Positions 24,001 through 39,000 of a DNA stretch of 64,000 bases are shown piece after piece; the first letter of the stretch is position 1, and the number at the start of each line of letters is the position of its first letter. The stretch covers positions 17,391,401 through 17,455,400 of the forward strand of contig NC_087082.1 of assembly GCF_026151205.1 (NCBI RefSeq), read 5' to 3'. A program made the position numbers and the translations under genes. The DNA comes from Bolinopsis microptera. Its lineage: Eukaryota > Ctenophora > Tentaculata > Lobata > Bolinopsidae. The notes under the pieces are model-generated. The model did not search any database and had not been told where the DNA came from. It was given only the letters and a program-made list of their open reading frames with translations.

Positions 24001-27000
24001 TATGGTATGTTCTTTAAACTCCAACTGAAGTTCTTTTGCAATGCAGTTTTTTTGTTTTTATACGATTTTATATATTACAATCAACTTTCAATTTAAATCA
24101 TTTTCATGACGACGAAATATAATTATCCCACGAGTGTTATAAATTGTAAAATTTGTCAATGTACCATTACCAAAACTTACTTCAGACGTTGAATCGGTAA
24201 ACAAAGAAGTAAAGAAAGGCTCTGCAACAACAATATCCTGTGTTATCATCGGAATTATTGAAACAGCAACAGTAACTTGGCGGACTAGTACAGGACCAGT
24301 TCCAGCTGAAAAGTTCACCCCTGTCCAAGGAAGCTTCTCCGGAGGGACACAGACATCAACTCTTGCTGTTGACGGAACTCTTGTCAATGAAGATACTGCC
24401 TACACTTGCAGAATAACTTCCGGATCTTTACCTGAGTTCAGCCACTCGGATACCACTGTCAATCTTAAAGTTTATGGTATGTTCTTTAAACTCCAACTGA
24501 AGTTCTTTTGCAATGCAGTTTTTTTGTTTTTATACAATTTTATATATTACAATTAACTTTCAATTTAAATCGTTTTCATGACGACGAAATATAATTATCA
24601 CACGAGTGTTATAAATTGTAAAATTTGTCAATGTACCATTACCAAAACTTACTTCAGACGTTGAATCGGTAAACAAAGAAGTAAAGAAAGGCTTTGCAAC
24701 AACAATATCCTGTGTTATCATCGGAATTATTGAAACAGCAACAGTAACTTGGCGGACTAGTACAGGACCAGTTCCAGCTGAAAAGTTCATCCCTGTCCAA
24801 GGAAGCTTCTCCGGAGGGACACAGACATCAACTCTTGCTGTAGACGGAACTCTTGTCAATGAAGATACTGCCTACACTTGCAGAATAACTTCCGGATCTT
24901 TACCTGATTCCAGCCACTCGGATACCACTGTCAATCTTAACGTTTATGGTATGTTCTTTAAACTCCAACTGAAGTTCTTTTGCAATGCAGTTTTTTTGTT
25001 TTTATACGATTTTATATATTACAATCAACTTTCAATTTAAATCATTTTCATGACGACGAAATATAATTATCCCACGAGTGTTATAAATTGTAAAATTTGT
25101 CAATGTACCATTACCAAAACTTACTTCAGACGTTGAATCGGTAAACAAAGAAGTAAAGAAAGGCTCTGCAACAACAATATCCTGTGTTATCATCGGAATT
25201 ATTGAAACAGCAACAGTAACTTGGCGGACTAGTACAGGACCAGTTCCAGCTGAAAAGTTCACCCCTGTCCAAGGAAGCTTCTCCGGAGGGACACAGACAT
25301 CAACTCTTGCTGTTGACGGAACTCTTGTCAATGAAGATACTGCCTACACTTGCAGAATAACTTCCGGATCTTTACCTGAGTTCAGCCACTCGGATACCAC
25401 TGTCAATCTTAAAGTTTATGGTATGTTCTTTAAACTCCAACTGAAGTTCTTTTGCAATGCAGTTTTTTTGTTTTTATACAATTTTATATATTACAATTAA
25501 CTTTCAATTTAAATCGTTTTCATGACGACGAAATATAATTATCACACGAGTGTTATAAATTGTAAAATTTGTCAATGTACCATTACCAAAACTTACTTCA
25601 GACGTTGAATCGGTAAACAAAGAAGTAAAGAAAGGCTTTGCAACAACAATATCCTGTGTTATCATCGGAATTATTGAAACAGCAACAGTAACTTGGCGGA
25701 CTAGTACAGGACCAGTTCCAGCTGAAAAGTTCATCCCTGTCCAAGGAAGCTTCTCCGGAGGGACACAGACATCAACTCTTGCTGTAGACGGAACTCTTGT
25801 CAATGAAGATACTGCCTACACTTGCAGAATAACTTCCGGATCTTTACCTGATTCCAGCCACTCGGATACCACTGTCAATCTTAACGTTTATGGTATGTTC
25901 TTTAAACTCCAACTGAAGTTCTTTTGCAATGCAGTTTTTTTGTTTTTATACGATTTTATATATTACAATCAACTTTCAATTTAAATCATTTTCATGACGA
26001 CGAAATATAATTATCACACGAGTGTTATAAATTGTAAAATTTGTCAATGTACCATTACCAAAACTTACTTCAGACGTTGAATCGGTAAACAAAGAAGTAA
26101 AGAAAGGCTCTGCAACAACAATATCCTGTGTTATCATCGGAATTATTGAAACAGCAACAGTAACTTGGCGGACTAGTACAGGACCAGTTCCAGCTGAAAA
26201 GTTCACCCCTGTCCAAGGAAGCTTCTCCGGAGGGACACAGACATCAACTCTTGCTGTTGACGGAACTCTTGTCAATGAAGATACTGCCTACACTTGCAGA
26301 ATAACTTCCGGATCTTTACCTGAGTTCAGCCACTCGGATACCACTGTCAATCTTAAAGTTTATGGTATGTTCTTTAAACTCCAACTGAAGTTCTTTTGCA
26401 ATGCAGTTTTTTTGTTTTTATACAATTTTATATATTACAATTAACTTTCAATTTAAATCGTTTTCATGACGACGAAATATAATTATCACACGAGTGTTAT
26501 AAATTGTAAAATTTGTCAATGTACCATTACCAAAACTTACTTCAGACGTTGAATCGGTAAACAAAGAAGTAAAGAAAGGCTTTGCAACAACAATATCCTG
26601 TGTTATCATCGGAATTATTGAAACAGCAACAGTAACTTGGCGGACTAGTACAGGACCAGTTCCAGCTGAAAAGTTCATCCCTGTCCAAGGAAGCTTCTCC
26701 GGAGGGACACAGACATCAACTCTTGCTGTAGACGGAACTCTTGTCAATGAAGATACTGCCTACACTTGCAGAATAACTTCCGGATCTTTACCTGATTCCA
26801 GCCACTCGGATACCACTGTCAATCTTAACGTTTATGGTATGTTCTTTAAACTCAAACTGAAGTTCTTTTGCAATGCAGTTTTTTTGTTTTTATACGATTT
26901 TATATATTACAATCAACTTTCAATTTAAATCATTTTCATGACGACGAAATATAATTATCACACGAGTGTTATAAATTGTAAAATTTGTCAATGTACCATT

Positions 27001-30000
27001 ACCAAAACTTACTTCAGACGTTGAATCGGTAAACAAAGAAGTAAAGAAAGGCTCTGCAACAACAATATCCTGTGTTATCATCGGAATAACTGAAACAGCA
27101 ACAGTAACTTGGCGGACTAGTACAGGACCAGTTCCAGCTGAAAAGTTCACCCCTGTCCAAGGAAGCTTCTCCGGAGGGACACAGACATCAACTCTTGCTG
27201 TAGACGGAACTCTTGTCGATGAAGATACTGCCTACACTTGCAGAATAACTTCCGGATCTTTACCTGATTCCAGCCACTCGGATACCACCGTCAATCTTAA
27301 TGTTTATGGTATGTTCTTTAAACTACAACTGAAATTTTTTCGCAATGCAGTTTTTTGATATTATACGATTTTATATCTTACAATCAACTTTCAATTTAAA
27401 TCATTATCAGAATAACAACAAGGTTTACAAGGTTTACAAGGTTTACAAAAAATAGATCTATATTACAGTGAGATAATGTCAGATCAGCATAGCTAAAGGT
27501 CAAAGTCCGAAATCCAAATAGAAAATCCGTTACCATTAAGGTGTTTGATGAGTGTAAAGAAAAAGTGAAAATGAAGGGGCTGTGGAGGAAATGTGATATC
27601 CCGTACTGAGACACTAATGTTCGTGTTTCTTCTTTATAGGGAATCGTGTTCTGCATAGCTGAGCGACGAACTTGGTGAATTCCACTATGTGCTCCGGTAG
27701 AAAGAGGCTCTTCATGTCATGAAATAGTAATGACTTTGTGGGCTCCTTCATGTTAGTCCTACTGGAATGGTACCTGGGACATGTTCTAAGGAAGTGTTCT
27801 TCATCTTCTATTATCGGATCAACACAAGGAAGATTAACAAAGAGCTCCATCATGGACTTTTCGCTGCAGAATTCACAAATTCTGTGATGTTGACTTCCAG
27901 TTCTGCTCCCATATCTTCCAGTTTCTACGTTTAGCTTATGTCCGCTCATTCGGATCCTAGCCACTAAGTTGCTTCCAGTTCTCGACGGTAGCGTGAGGTA
28001 CGGCTCCTGCTCGAAAGCACCTTTAACTTTATTATAGAACGTAAGCTTCTTATTGCTTTGTCTTTCTGTTTCCCATAGATTGATAAATCGGTTATGTGCC
28101 CTTTCCTGACATAACAATGGGTTGTAAAGTTGATGTTCAAGTTTGTTCTCATCGAGTATCATTATCATTGATTCCAGTGCTCTGAACCAACCTAAATCAA
28201 GTTTCTTCTGCTCAGCAAAAGCGTGCCTGGCTAGGGCTGGTGAGTCTTCTAGTTCAAGTCTTGCAAGGCGATTATGGAAATCGGTGACTTGTTTAACATA
28301 TCGAACTACAATAGGGGTTCTTCCGCAGTCTCCCCAAACAGCTGCGTTGGATGTAGATTTGCCAACTCCAAGGGTCCATTTAAGGATGGCGAGGTGCATT
28401 CTTTCGAATGGGTCAGCTGCAATGCCTGCCAGTGGGGATTGCTTCGTATTGTCAGTTGTGCTGGCAAAAGCCTTAATTCCTGAGCTACTGCTGATCCAGA
28501 CTTCCACTCCGTACGATACAACTGGCAGTATGAGGGAGTCGAGCAGTTTAAGAACTGCGACCTTGGATATATTGTTAAGGTCTACTTCACTTTTCAGTCC
28601 AAAGTATGCCCGGAGAGCTTTTTGTCGCAGAAGGTTTAGTGCTGTCTTAAAGCTGCCCGACAGTGAGAAGGTGATCCCTAAATAGCAATATGTTTTCGCT
28701 GATGGGATTGTTGCTCCCATGTACTGAAAACCGTAACTCTCTTTGAGTTGCCTTCCACTTTTATTAAAAATCATGATGGCGGTTTTCTTGGTGTTCACCG
28801 TGAGCCCCCATTCTCTGCAGAATGACTCAAGTTCAGAGATCATGACCTGAAGACTTTCTTTCGAAAGTGCGAGGAGGACAAGATCATCTGCCCACAAGAG
28901 GTGGGTCAGAATAGTTTCATTCAGTAATGGACTTGAGATGTCTTGAACACTGTTCAGTCGTTCCGAAAGTTCGTGGATGTAAGTTTTGAATAGTTCGGGG
29001 CTCATTGGGTGGCCCTGCTCCGTACCTGCAAGAATATCAAATGAGTCTGATATTTTAGCGATCAGCTTGATCTTAGCTTTCGAATTCTTGTACATATGTT
29101 CTAGACATTTTAGGAATTTTCCATCTATACCAAGGGTTGAGAGCTTGTACAGAAGAGCTTCACGACTGATGGAGTCGAAAGCTTTGCGAAAATCCACGAA
29201 ACAAGAATAGAGTCTTTGTCCTTTGTTATTCACGTATTTGTCTACACAAGTGGAAAGGGTGAACAGATGATCCACAGTTCTAGCATTCTTACAGAAGCCA
29301 AGCTGGTTTACTGTGTCCGGGCAATGTTCCTTCCTGAATTTTAGCAAACGGTCCAATAGGATTGTCGCGAAAAGTTTACCAAGGTTGCTCCCGATCGCAA
29401 TGGCTCTGTAGTTATCGGTGTCGTAGATACATCCTTTCTTGTGGAGTGGGCTCACAATCGTAGTGTTCCATGGGTAGACACCAAGGTCCAAGCAACCATT
29501 AAAGAGCTTAACTAACACTGAGAGAGCGCAGTGGTTCTGGGCGGCAGACTTAAGCTGCTCATTGAGTAAACAATCTAGTCCAACTGCCTTACCGTTCTTA
29601 AGTGTTTTCACCGCATGTACAACCTCTTTCGATGATATCTCATCATTTAGTATGCTCATTATTTGTTCATTTGCTTTAGTCACTGTTCTATTCTGTGGGA
29701 AGTTTGTATCCTTCTTTTTGTAGAGATCCAGAAAGAATTGGTAAAACTTCGCCATGTCGAATATGTCCAGCTTGGAGGGTTTTTCGTTAAACTTCTTCAG
29801 TTTCTTCAAGTTCTTCCACGAAATCTTATTTTCCTGCAGAATTTCCTGGTTTAACTCTTGGAAGAAAACAGCCTTTTTCCTTTTTAACAATTTTTTATAG
29901 TCCTTCTTCCTAGAGTAGAAGCGGATTCGTAGAAGGGCGTCCGAGGGGTTTTTCCCGTACTTCCTTGTTAGAATATTAAGCTCTCGCTTAGTTGTAATGC

Positions 30001-33000
30001 ACTCAGCATCGAACCACTTTTGTTTTGGGCGGAGTTTACTGCGTCGTTTCTTTTTAGAAAAACACCTTATCTTTTGCTCACTATTGGCACAGTTTGAGGG
30101 TTGATCGGTGCAAAGTGCGCTTTCAAGAATGTGAACGAACTTCTTGTTCGTGGAGTAGATGTTTTCTACTGTATCAAGAGTTGAGGTCGAAATATCCAAT
30201 AGCTGATTTGTTATTTCGGCCTTGTTAAGATTATCAGTAAACTGTTGGGCCGTTGCATCTCCATCCCATTTCGGTCTTTTAGGTGCATCTTGATGAAGCT
30301 CTTGAATTAAGGAATCTATTACCTCTTTCATTTAGTACAGAATATTTACTGGCTCGGCAAGGTCTGGGTGCATTCGATTTCTTCTTTTTCATCCAGTCTT
30401 TTGTCACTGGGATGAAGTTGACACCACCTGTACGAGCATTTAGGTCACCTACTAGCATGATGTCAGAGTGACCAAGTTGCTCTCCGATAAAGTGGAGAAG
30501 AGCTTCAAGAGTATTCTCCTCAACTCCAAGACTCTTCATCCTGACTTTATAAGAGGAATTTTCGGGTGAGTCGTATATATTTATCAGAGTGATGTTCTTT
30601 TCGGCCTTTGTGTACGTTTTCGAAATGGATACTGCTTGGATGTCTGTTGAACCTGTTTCGATTTGGGTAATGTACTTTTCGAGCGACCGTTGAACACCGA
30701 TGCATAGGACTCCTGATCTTGAGGATACCCTGTTTTTGTTAAAGCAGCGGTAGTTGGGCACCACTACTTCTCCCTTTGTTTCTTGTAGACAAAATATCGG
30801 TGACATCTCGATGATCTCACGAAACTCATCAATCTCGGTCTTGTTTCCTAGTGAGTGGTGAGATATGTTATTGATATTCCATGACACAACTGAGAGGTCC
30901 TGATCATGGTTTTGTGCTGCGGTGTGGGATAGTTCATCAACTTTACTGCTATTGTCTCTCTGCAGTTTTCCCACAATTACGCTCCCTGTATTATTCATTA
31001 TGATCGTTGCTTCGGGTGAACTCATGTAAAGTTTGCCTAGTTAGGGTTGACGTTCTATTAAGGGCATCTCGGCATCTGAGCCATAGTTTAGCTAAACCCC
31101 TGGGCGAAAGTCTCAGTGCTTCACCGTCTTTTGTAACATATCTCTCCAAGTAGCCGCTGAGGTTGTCATTACCGACTGTGCATATTCGGTCTTCATAGTA
31201 GTTCTCTTCTCTGAGCCATTTTATAAAGTCACCCATATATTGGTTGGCAGCTTGAATCCTTGTGTTGAGGTTAGGGTTACCTGGTGTTGGTATTATGAGC
31301 GAGTAACATATCTTGCAATTGGTTTCTTCTAAGGCCAATCGAAGGATACTTTTAAAGTTTCTTATGAAAGTGGGGAACGTTAGCCCCCTCTTGATGTCAT
31401 TTATTCCCAAGTGAATAAAGATTATCTCAGGGTTGAAGCTTTTGATTTCGGATATGAGCTTCTGTTTTTCCACTAAGTCACTAACTGAGCTGTATTGCAC
31501 TTTTTTAATATCATAACTTCTGGAGAATTTTCGCTGGTCGAAGTCTTCATGGTAAGAATCATACACTAGGAGTACTTTCTTTTTTCTTTGATAATCGTGA
31601 CTTGACTTTGTGAGTGATGCTTGTTGTGGTTTATGAGTTACTTCGGGAGATGCTTCATGCAAATTCCCTTCAGCCTCGCCTGGAGGTTGGTCAATTATCG
31701 TCGCCGTAGGTTCCGCATTAACCTCTATTATCTCCGAGTACAACGTGGTAGATGATGAGCACTTATGAATGGTTTCATCGTGATTTGACTCAACTTCCCT
31801 TGATATCGCCTTTTCTTTATCTCTAGTTGAGCTTAACAGTTGTTGCAGACAATTGATGGTATCATTTTGATTTGGCTCACAAGTAAAGTCGCTTAGCTGA
31901 TCCATTATCATCTTTTCTTTATCTTTAACTGACTCTATAAGTTGTTGCAGGCCAAAGGCGATTCTTTCAATGTCGTCAGCAGATGGTTCCTCCATATCGG
32001 CTGTTTCATTTGCACTGTTCAGAGAATGAGGGATCATTTCTTCGGTTTGAGTTGCAATCTCGTACACAGTTGTTTCTGTCTGGGCGCAACTATCCGTCGT
32101 CGACGGACTTGTAGATAAACTGTTTCTTAGGGTTTCTGTCTGGACGCCGATATCCACTGTAAATGGACCAGTTTCTTCATGGGTTAAAATTTCATTTGTT
32201 ACAGTTTCTCGTTGAGAGTCTCACATGTTTATATCAAGTGAGCGTTATAAATTGCACAATTTTTAAATGTACCATTACCAAAACTTACTTCAGACGTTCA
32301 ATCTGTACACAAAGAAGTAAAAAAAGGCTCTGCAACAACAATATCCTGTGTTATCATCGGAATTATTGAAACAGCAACAGTAACTTGGCGGACTAGTACG
32401 GGACCAGTTCCAGCTGAAAAGTTCACCCCTGTCCAAGGAAACTTCTCCGGAGGGACACAGACATCAACTCTTGCTGTTGACGGAACTCTTGTCAATGAAG
32501 ATACTGCCTACACTTGCAGAATAACTTCCGGATCTTTACCTGATTCCAGCCACTCGGATACCACTGTCAATCTAAACGTTTATGGTATGTTCTTTAAACT
32601 CCAACTGAAGTTCTTTTGCAATGTAGTTGTTTTGAATTTATACGATTTTATATATTACAATTAACTTTCAATTTAAATCATTTTCATGACGACGAAATAT
32701 AATTATCACACGAGTGTTATAAATTATAAAATTTGTCAATGTACCATTACCAAAACTTACTTCAGACGTTGAATCGGTAAACAAAGAAGTAAAGAAAGGC
32801 TCTGCAACAACAATATCCTGTGTTATCATCGGAATTATCGAAACAGCAACAGTAACTTGGCGGACTAGTACGGGACCAGTTCCAGCTGAAAAGTTCACCC
32901 CTGTCCAAGGAAGCTTCTCTGGAGGGACACAGACATCAACTCTTGCTGTAGACGGAACTCTTGTCAATGAAGATACTGCCTACACTTGCAGAATAACTTC

Positions 33001-36000
33001 CGGATCTTTACCTGATTCCAGCCACTCGGATACCACTGTCAATCTTAACGTTTATGGTATGTTCTTTAAACTCCAACTGAAGTTCTTTTGCAATGCAGTT
33101 TTTTTGTTTTTATACGATTTTATATATTACAATCAACTTTCAATTTAAATCATTTTCATGACGACGAAATATAATTATCACACGAGTGTTATAAATTGTA
33201 AAATTTGTCAATGTACCATTACCAAAACTTACTTCAGACGTTGAATCGGTAAACAAAGAAGTAAAGAAAGGCTCTGCAACAACAATATCCTGTGTTGTCA
33301 TCGGAATTATTGAAACAGCAACAGTAACTTGGCGGACTAGTACGGGACCAGTTCCAGCTGAAAAGTTCACCCCTGTCCAAGGAAGCTTCTCCGGAGGGAG
33401 ACAGACATCAACTCTTGCTGTAGACGGAACTCTTGTCAATGAAGATACTGCCTACACTTGCAGAATAACTTCCGGATCTTTACCTGATTCCAGCCACTCG
33501 TATACCACCGTCAATCTTAACGTTTATGGTATGTTCTTTAAACTCCAACTGAAGTTCTTTTGCAATGCAGTTTTTTGTTTTTATACGATTTTATATATTA
33601 CAATCAACTTTCAATTTAACTCAATATCATCACGACGAAATACAATTATCACATGATAGTCATAATTGCACAATTTGTAAATGTACCATTACCAAAACTT
33701 ACTTCAGACGTTGAATCGGTAAACAAAGAAGTAAAGAAAGGCTCTGCAACAACAATATCCTGTGTTATCATCGGAATTATCGAAACAGCAACAGTAACTT
33801 GGCGGACTAGTACGGGACCAGTTCCAGCTGAAAAGTTCACCCCTGTCCAAGGAAGCTTCTCTGGAGGGACACAGACATCAACTCTTGCTGTAGACGGAAC
33901 TCTTGTCAATGAAGATACTGCCTACACTTGCAGAATAACTTCCGGATCTTTACCTGATTCCAGCCACTCGGATACCACTGTCAATCTTAACGTTTATGGT
34001 ATGTTCTTTAAACCCCAACTGAAGTTCTTTTGCAATGCAGATTTTTTGTTTTTATACGATTTCATATATTACAATCAACTTTCAATTTAAATCATTTTCA
34101 TAACGACGAAATATAATTATCACACGAGTGTTATAAATTGTAAAATTTGTCAGTGTACCATTACCAAAACTTACTTCAGACGTTGAATCGGTAAACAAAG
34201 AAGTAAAGAAAGGCTCTGCAACAACAATATCCTGTGTTATCATCGGAATTATTGAAACAGCAACATTAACTTGGCTGACTAGTACAGGACCAGTTCCAGC
34301 TGAAAAGTTCACCCCTGTCCAAGGAAGCTCCTCCGGAGGGACACAGACATCAACTCTTGCTGTAGACGGAACTCTTTTCAATGAAGATACTGCCTACACT
34401 TGCAGAATAACTTCCGGATCTTTACCTGATTCCAGCCACTCGGATACCACTGTCAATCTTAACGTTTATGGTATGTTCTTTAAACTCCAACTGAAGTTCT
34501 TTTGCAATGCAATTTTTTTGTTTTTAAAAGATTTTATATATTACAATCAACTTTCAATTTAAATCATTTTCATGACGACGAAATATAATTATCACGCGAG
34601 TGTTATAAATTGCATAATTTGTCAATGTACCATTACCAAAACTTACTTCAGACGTTGAATCGGTAAACAAAGAAGTAAAGAAAGGCTCTGCAACAACAAT
34701 ATCCTGTGTTATCATCGGAATTATTGAAACAGCAACAGTAACTTGGCGGACTAGTACAGGACCAGTTCCAGCTGAAAAGTTCACCCCTGTCCAAGGAAGC
34801 TTCTCCGGAGGGACACAGACATCAACTCTTGCTGTTGACAGAACTCTTGTCAATGAAGATACTGCCTACACTTGCAGAATAACTTCTGGATCTTTACCTG
34901 ATTCCAGCCACTCGGATACCACTGTCAATCTTAACGTTTATGGTATGTTCTTTAAACTCCAACTGAAGTTCTTTTGCAATGCAGTTTTTTTGTTTTTATA
35001 CGATTTTATATATTACAATCAACTTTCAATTTAAATCATTTTCATGACGACGAAATATAATTATCACACGAGTGTTATAAATTGTAAAATTTGTTAATGT
35101 ACCATTACCAAAACTTACTTCAGACGTTGAATCGGTAAACAAAGAAGTAAAGAAAGGCTCTGCAACAACAATATCCTGTGTTATCATCGAAATTATTGAA
35201 ACAGCAACAGTAACTTGGCGGACTAGTACAGGACCAGTTCCAGCTGAAAAGTTCACCCCTGTCCAAGGAAGCTTATCCGGAGGGATACAGACATCAACTC
35301 TTGATGTTGACGGAACTCTTGTCAATAAAGATACTGCCTACACTTGCAGAATAACTTCCGGATCTTTACCTGATTCCAGCCACTCGGATACCACTGTCAA
35401 TCTTAACGTTTATGGTATGTTCTTTAAACTCCAATTGAAGTTCTTTTGCAATGCAGTTTTTTTGTTTTTATACGATTTTATATATTACAATCAATTTTCA
35501 ATTTAAATCATTTTCATGACGACGAAATATAATTATCACACGAGTGTTATAAATTGTAAAATTTGTCAATGTACCATTACCAAAACTTACTTCAGACGTT
35601 GAATCGGTAAACAAAGAATTAAAGAAAGGCTCTGCAACAACAATATCTTGTGTTATCATCGGAATGATTGAAACAGCAACAGTAACTTGGCGGACTAGTA
35701 CAGGACCAGTTCCAGCTGAAAAGTTCACCCCTGTCCAAGGAAGCTTCTCCGGAGGGACACAGACATCAACTCTTGCTGTAGACGGAACTCTTGTCAATGA
35801 AGATACTGCCTACACTTGTAGAATAACTTCCGGATCTTTACCTGATTCCAGCCACTCTGATACCACTGTCAATCTTAACGTTTATGGTATGTTCTTTAAA
35901 CTCCAATTGAAGTTCTTTTGCAATGCAGTTTTTTTGTTTTTATACGATTTTATATATTTCAATCAATTTTCAATTTAAATCATTTTCATGACGACGAAAT

Positions 36001-39000
36001 ATAATTATCACACGAGTGTTATAAATTGTAAAATTTGTCAATGTACCATTACCAAAACTTACTTCAGACGTTGAATCGGTAAACAAAGAAGTAAAGAAAG
36101 GCTCTGCAACAACAATATCTTGTGTTATCATCGGAATGATTGAAACAGCAACAGTAACTTGGCGGACTAGTACAGGACCAGTTCCAGCTGAAAAGTTCAC
36201 CCCTGTCCAAGGAAGCTTCTCCGGAGGGACACAGACATCAACTCTTGCTGTTGACGGAACTCTTGTCAATGAAGATACTGCCTACACTTGCAGAATAACT
36301 TCCGGATCTTTATCTGATTCCAGCCACTCGGATACCACTGTCAATCTTAACGTTTATGGTATGTTCTTTAAACTCCAACTGAAGTTCTTTTGCAATGCAG
36401 TTTTTTTGCTTTTATACGATTTTATATATTACAATCAACTTTCAATTTAAATCATTTTCATGACGACGAAATATAATTATCACACGAGTGTTATAAATTG
36501 TAAAATTTGTCAATGTACCATTACCAAAACTTACTTCAGACGTTGAATCGGTAAACAAAGAAGTAAAGAAAGGCTCTGAAACAACAATATCCTGTGTTAT
36601 CATCGGAATTATTGAAACAGCAACAGTAACTTGGTGGACTAGTACAGGACCAGTTCCAGCTGAAAAGTTCACCCCTGTCCAAGGAAGCTTCTCCGGAGGG
36701 ACACAGACATCAACTCTTGCTGTTGACGGAACTCTTGTCAATGAAGATACTGCCTACACTTGCAGAATAACTTCCGGATCTTTACCTGATTCCAGCCACT
36801 CGGATACCACCGTCAATCTAAACGTTTATGGTATGTTCTTTAAACATCAACTGAAGTTCTTTTGCAATGGAGTTTTTTGTATTTATACGATTTTATATAT
36901 TACAATCAACTTTCAATTTAACTCAATATCATCACGACGAAATACAATTATCACACGATAGTCATAATTGCACAATTTGTAAATGTACCATTACCAAAAC
37001 TTACTTCAGACGTTGAATCGGTAAACAAAGAAGTAAAGAAAGGCTCTGCAACAACAATATCCTGTGTTATCATCGGAATTATTGAAACAGCAACAGTAAC
37101 TTGGCAGACTAGTACGGGACCAGTTCCAGCTGAAAAGTTCACCCCTGTCCAAGGAAGCTTCTCCGGAGGGACACAGACATCAACTCTTGCTGTAGACGGA
37201 ACTCTTGTCAATGAAGATACTGCCTACACTTGCAGAATAACTTCCGGATCTTTACCTGATTCCAGCCACTCGGATACCACCGTCAATCTTAACGTTTATG
37301 GTATGTTCTTTAAACTCCAACTGAAGTTCTTTTGCAATGCAGTTATTTTTTTTATACGATTTTATATATTTCAATCAATTTTCAATTTAAATCATTTTCA
37401 TGACGACGAAATATAATTATCACACGAGTGTTATAAATTGTAAAATTTGTCAATGTACCATTACCAAAACTTACTTCAGACGTTGAATCGGTAAACAAAG
37501 AAGTAAAGAAAGGCTCTGCAACAACAATATCTTGTGTTATCATCGGAATGATTGAAACAGCAACAGTAACTTGGCGGACTAGTACAGGACCAGTTCCAGC
37601 TGAAAAGTTCACCCCTGTCCAAGGAAGCTTCTCCGGAGGGACACAGACATCAACTCTTGCTGTTGACGGAACTCTTGTCAATGAAGATACTGCCTACACT
37701 TGCAGAATAACTTCCGGATCTTTATCTGATTCCAGCCACTCGGATACCACTGTCAATCTTAACGTTTATGGTATGTTCTTTAAACTCCAACTGAAGTTCT
37801 TTTGCAATGCAGTTTTTTTGCTTTTATACGATTTTATATATTACAATCAACTTTCAATTTAAATCATTTTCATGACGACGAAATATAATTATCACACGAG
37901 TGTTATAAATTGTAAAATTTGTCAATGTACCATTACCAAAACTTACTTCAGACGTTGAATCGGTAAACAAAGAAGTAAAGAAAGGCTCTGAAACAACAAT
38001 ATCCTGTGTTATCATCGGAATTATTGAAACAGCAACAGTAACTTGGTGGACTAGTACAGGACCAGTTCCAGCTGAAAAGTTCACCCCTGTCCAAGGAAGC
38101 TTCTCCGGAGGGACACAGACATCAACTCTTGCTGTTGACGGAACTCTTGTCAATGAAGATACTGCCTACACTTGCAGAATAACTTCCGGATCTTTACCTG
38201 ATTCCAGCCACTCGGATACCACCGTCAATCTAAACGTTTATGGTATGTTCTTTAAACATCAACTGAAGTTCTTTTGCAATGGAGTTTTTTGTATTTATAC
38301 GATTTTATATATTACAATCAACTTTCAATTTAACTCAATATCATCACGACGAAATACAATTATCACACGATAGTCATAATTGCACAATTTGTAAATGTAC
38401 CATTACCAAAACTTACTTCAGACGTTGAATCGGTAAACAAAGAAGTAAAGAAAGGCTCTGCAACAACAATATCCTGTGTTATCATCGGAATTATTGAAAC
38501 AGCAACAGTAACTTGGCAGACTAGTACGGGACCAGTTCCAGCTGAAAAGTTCACCCCTGTCCAAGGAAGCTTCTCCGGAGGGACACAGACATCAACTCTT
38601 GCTGTAGACGGAACTCTTGTCAATGAAGATACTGCCTACACTTGCAGAATAACTTCCGGATCTTTACCTGATTCCAGCCACTCGGATACCACCGTCAATC
38701 TTAACGTTTATGGTATGTTCTTTAAACTCCAACTGAAGTTCTTTTGCAATGCAGTTATTTTTTTTATACGATTTTATATATTACAATCAACTTTCAATTT
38801 AAATCATTTTCATGACGACGAAATATAATTATCACACGAGTGTTATAAATTGTAAAATTTGTCAATGTACCATTACCAAAACTTACTTCAGACGTTGAAT
38901 CGGTAAACAACGAAGTAAAGAAAGGCTCTGCAACAACAATATCCTGTGTTATCATCGGAATTATTGAAACAGCAACAGTAACTTGGCGGACTAGTACAGG

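Larger units (their letters stand above)
27417..32223 (-). mobile_element. CR1/L2-like LINE, 5'-truncated and internally deleted
   Basis: Lies in the intron after array exon 11, antisense to the Ig gene. The empty version of the same intron type, after exon 26 (atcagaacaataacatgttt near 39282), locates the insertion point. The 3' end on the minus strand carries three copies of a 9-bp tail unit (ggtttacaa as read on plus, 27421-27449), as is common in CR1/L2-group elements. ORF1 is open to the right boundary, so the 5' end is truncated. ORF2 has an internal deletion and frame change near 30300-30331. Confidence 0.8.
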
